7,089 bases of DNA from DATLFA01 sp039934635 (GTDB lineage: Bacteria > Actinomycetota > Acidimicrobiia > Acidimicrobiales > WLNW01): positions 1-7,089 of the forward strand of contig JBDTLT010000267.1 in NCBI GenBank assembly GCA_039934635.1, in the 5' to 3' direction. The notes beneath the pieces are model-generated. The model was given only the letters and a program-made list of their open reading frames with translations. It did no database searches and had not been told where the DNA came from. Shown here one piece after another: positions 6,476 through 7,089 of the stretch. The translations under genes were made by a program, and so were the position numbers. Every line of letters begins with the position of its first letter. Positions within the stretch are counted from its first letter, which is position 1.

Positions 6476-7089
6476 GCGACAATCGCGAACACGAGCGACC
6501 GTTTGACCGCGCAGAAGTCGAGAACGCTTTCGGGGCCTACCTCCGGCTGGGCGTCCAGAGCATGGATTGGGACGCGTGGACCGATCTGTTCACCGAAGAT
6601 GCGATCTACGTGGACCAGCACCTCGGAGCGTCGCACGGCCGAACCGAAATCAAGTCGTTCGTCGTCAACACGATGGGGGAGTTCCCCGCTCTGACTGCAT
6701 GGATCGAGTGGGCGATGATCGACGGGAACTACATTGCGATCTACGCGTGGAACAACCTTCCCGACCCCAGAGGTGAAGACGCACGGTACGGCTTCCCCAA
6801 CACAACATTTCTCGAATATGCCGGAAGCGGGATGTTCAAGTGGGAAGCCGACTACTACAACGTCTACGACAGTGGGCGCGTGATCGGCTCCTGGGTCAAG
6901 GCCGGTGGCAGTCGAACAACTGAGCAAGATCGGCTCTTGAAAGGCATCGAAGGGTGGTCACGAGCGCTGCCGACGACAGAGTGCAGTCGCCACGAGTTGC
7001 TGCGAGAATTCACCGAACACTGTCGCTGTGCTGCGCTCGGGATGACTACTGGACACTGGGCGCGTTGGATTGATCAGTTCACAGTGGAC
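6472..7089 (+). CDS. SnoaL/NTF2-like protein, apparently with two repeated domains, 3'-truncated by window edge
   Basis: Open frame of 206 residues with no stop before the window end. It starts at an ATG overlapping the PhyH stop (ATGA, 6472-6475), with AAAGG about 10 nt upstream. The first domain is a SnoaL-like alpha+beta cone: FGAYLRLGVQSMDWDAWTDL (20-39), FTEDAIYVDQH (40-50), HGRTEIKSFV (55-64) and a C-terminal strand region ADYYNVYDSGRVIGSW (126-141). At about 172 a second copy of the opening helix seems to begin: FTEHCRCAALGMTTGHWARW followed by IDQFTVD (180-206) parallels residues 20-43. The whole protein may therefore be a two-domain fusion of about 300 residues. NTF2-like proteins include isomerases, cyclases, dehydratases and ligand binders; Asp43 and the nearby Tyr46 and His50 are possible active-site residues, but no reaction can be assigned. 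Coupling to PhyH suggests it acts on the hydroxylated product or substrate. Confidence 0.85.
   Translation, partial: MSDNREHERPFDRAEVENAFGAYLRLGVQSMDWDAWTDLFTEDAIYVDQHLGASHGRTEIKSFVVNTMGEFPALTAWIEWAMIDGNYIAIYAWNNLPDPRGEDARYGFPNTTFLEYAGSGMFKWEADYYNVYDSGRVIGSWVKAGGSRTTEQDRLLKGIEGWSRALPTTECSRHELLREFTEHCRCAALGMTTGHWARWIDQFTVD

Noticed and set aside
6409..6927. 172-residue minus-strand open frame
   Set aside because: Antisense to the SnoaL-like gene, which is coupled to PhyH and has the family pattern.

Overview
The window is a gene-dense, high-GC (roughly 60% by eye) bacterial segment. It most resembles a mycolate-type actinobacterium (Mycobacterium/Rhodococcus-like). The grounds are GTG starts, tight gene packing, and families expanded in that group: a fused CaiB/BaiF CoA-transferase, a lipid-transfer-protein thiolase, a DUF35 Zn-ribbon/OB-fold protein, a PhyH dioxygenase and SnoaL-like proteins. 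TTA leucine codons occur in several genes, which argues mildly against Streptomyces. Taxonomy is inference; no rRNA or other marker is present.

Layout, left to right. (1) A plus-strand pair: the 3' part of a two-domain CoA-transferase gene (2-1756, 5' end outside the window), then a thiolase-fold gene (1770-3002) whose ribosome-binding site overlaps the upstream stop codon. (2) A convergent minus-strand pair: a DUF35 protein (3019-3444) and, upstream of it, a two-domain alpha+beta-barrel-like protein (3447-4061). (3) A 168-bp divergent control region with four TAGTC/GACTA half-sites, leading to a MarR-family regulator on plus (4230-4766). (4) A minus-strand haem-oxygenase-fold diiron oxidase (4796-5506), converging on the MarR gene. 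(5) A 126-bp divergent control region with an imperfect 19-bp palindrome. (6) A plus-strand pair: a PhyH-type Fe(II)/2-oxoglutarate dioxygenase (5633-6475) with a 4-nt stop/start overlap into a SnoaL-like gene (6472 to the window end, incomplete).

The genes read as part of a catabolic or tailoring cluster working on CoA thioesters. The CoA-transferase would activate an acid. One or both nonheme-iron oxygenases would hydroxylate or oxidatively cleave it. The thiolase-fold protein, probably with the DUF35 protein, would make or break a C-C bond. The SnoaL-like and barrel-like proteins could be hydratase/isomerase-type or accessory proteins, and MarR would be the local switch. The individual family calls are well supported. 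The substrate and the order of steps cannot be read from the sequence. No mobile element, CRISPR array, tRNA or rRNA was seen. The only non-coding stretches are the two divergent control regions and very short gaps.
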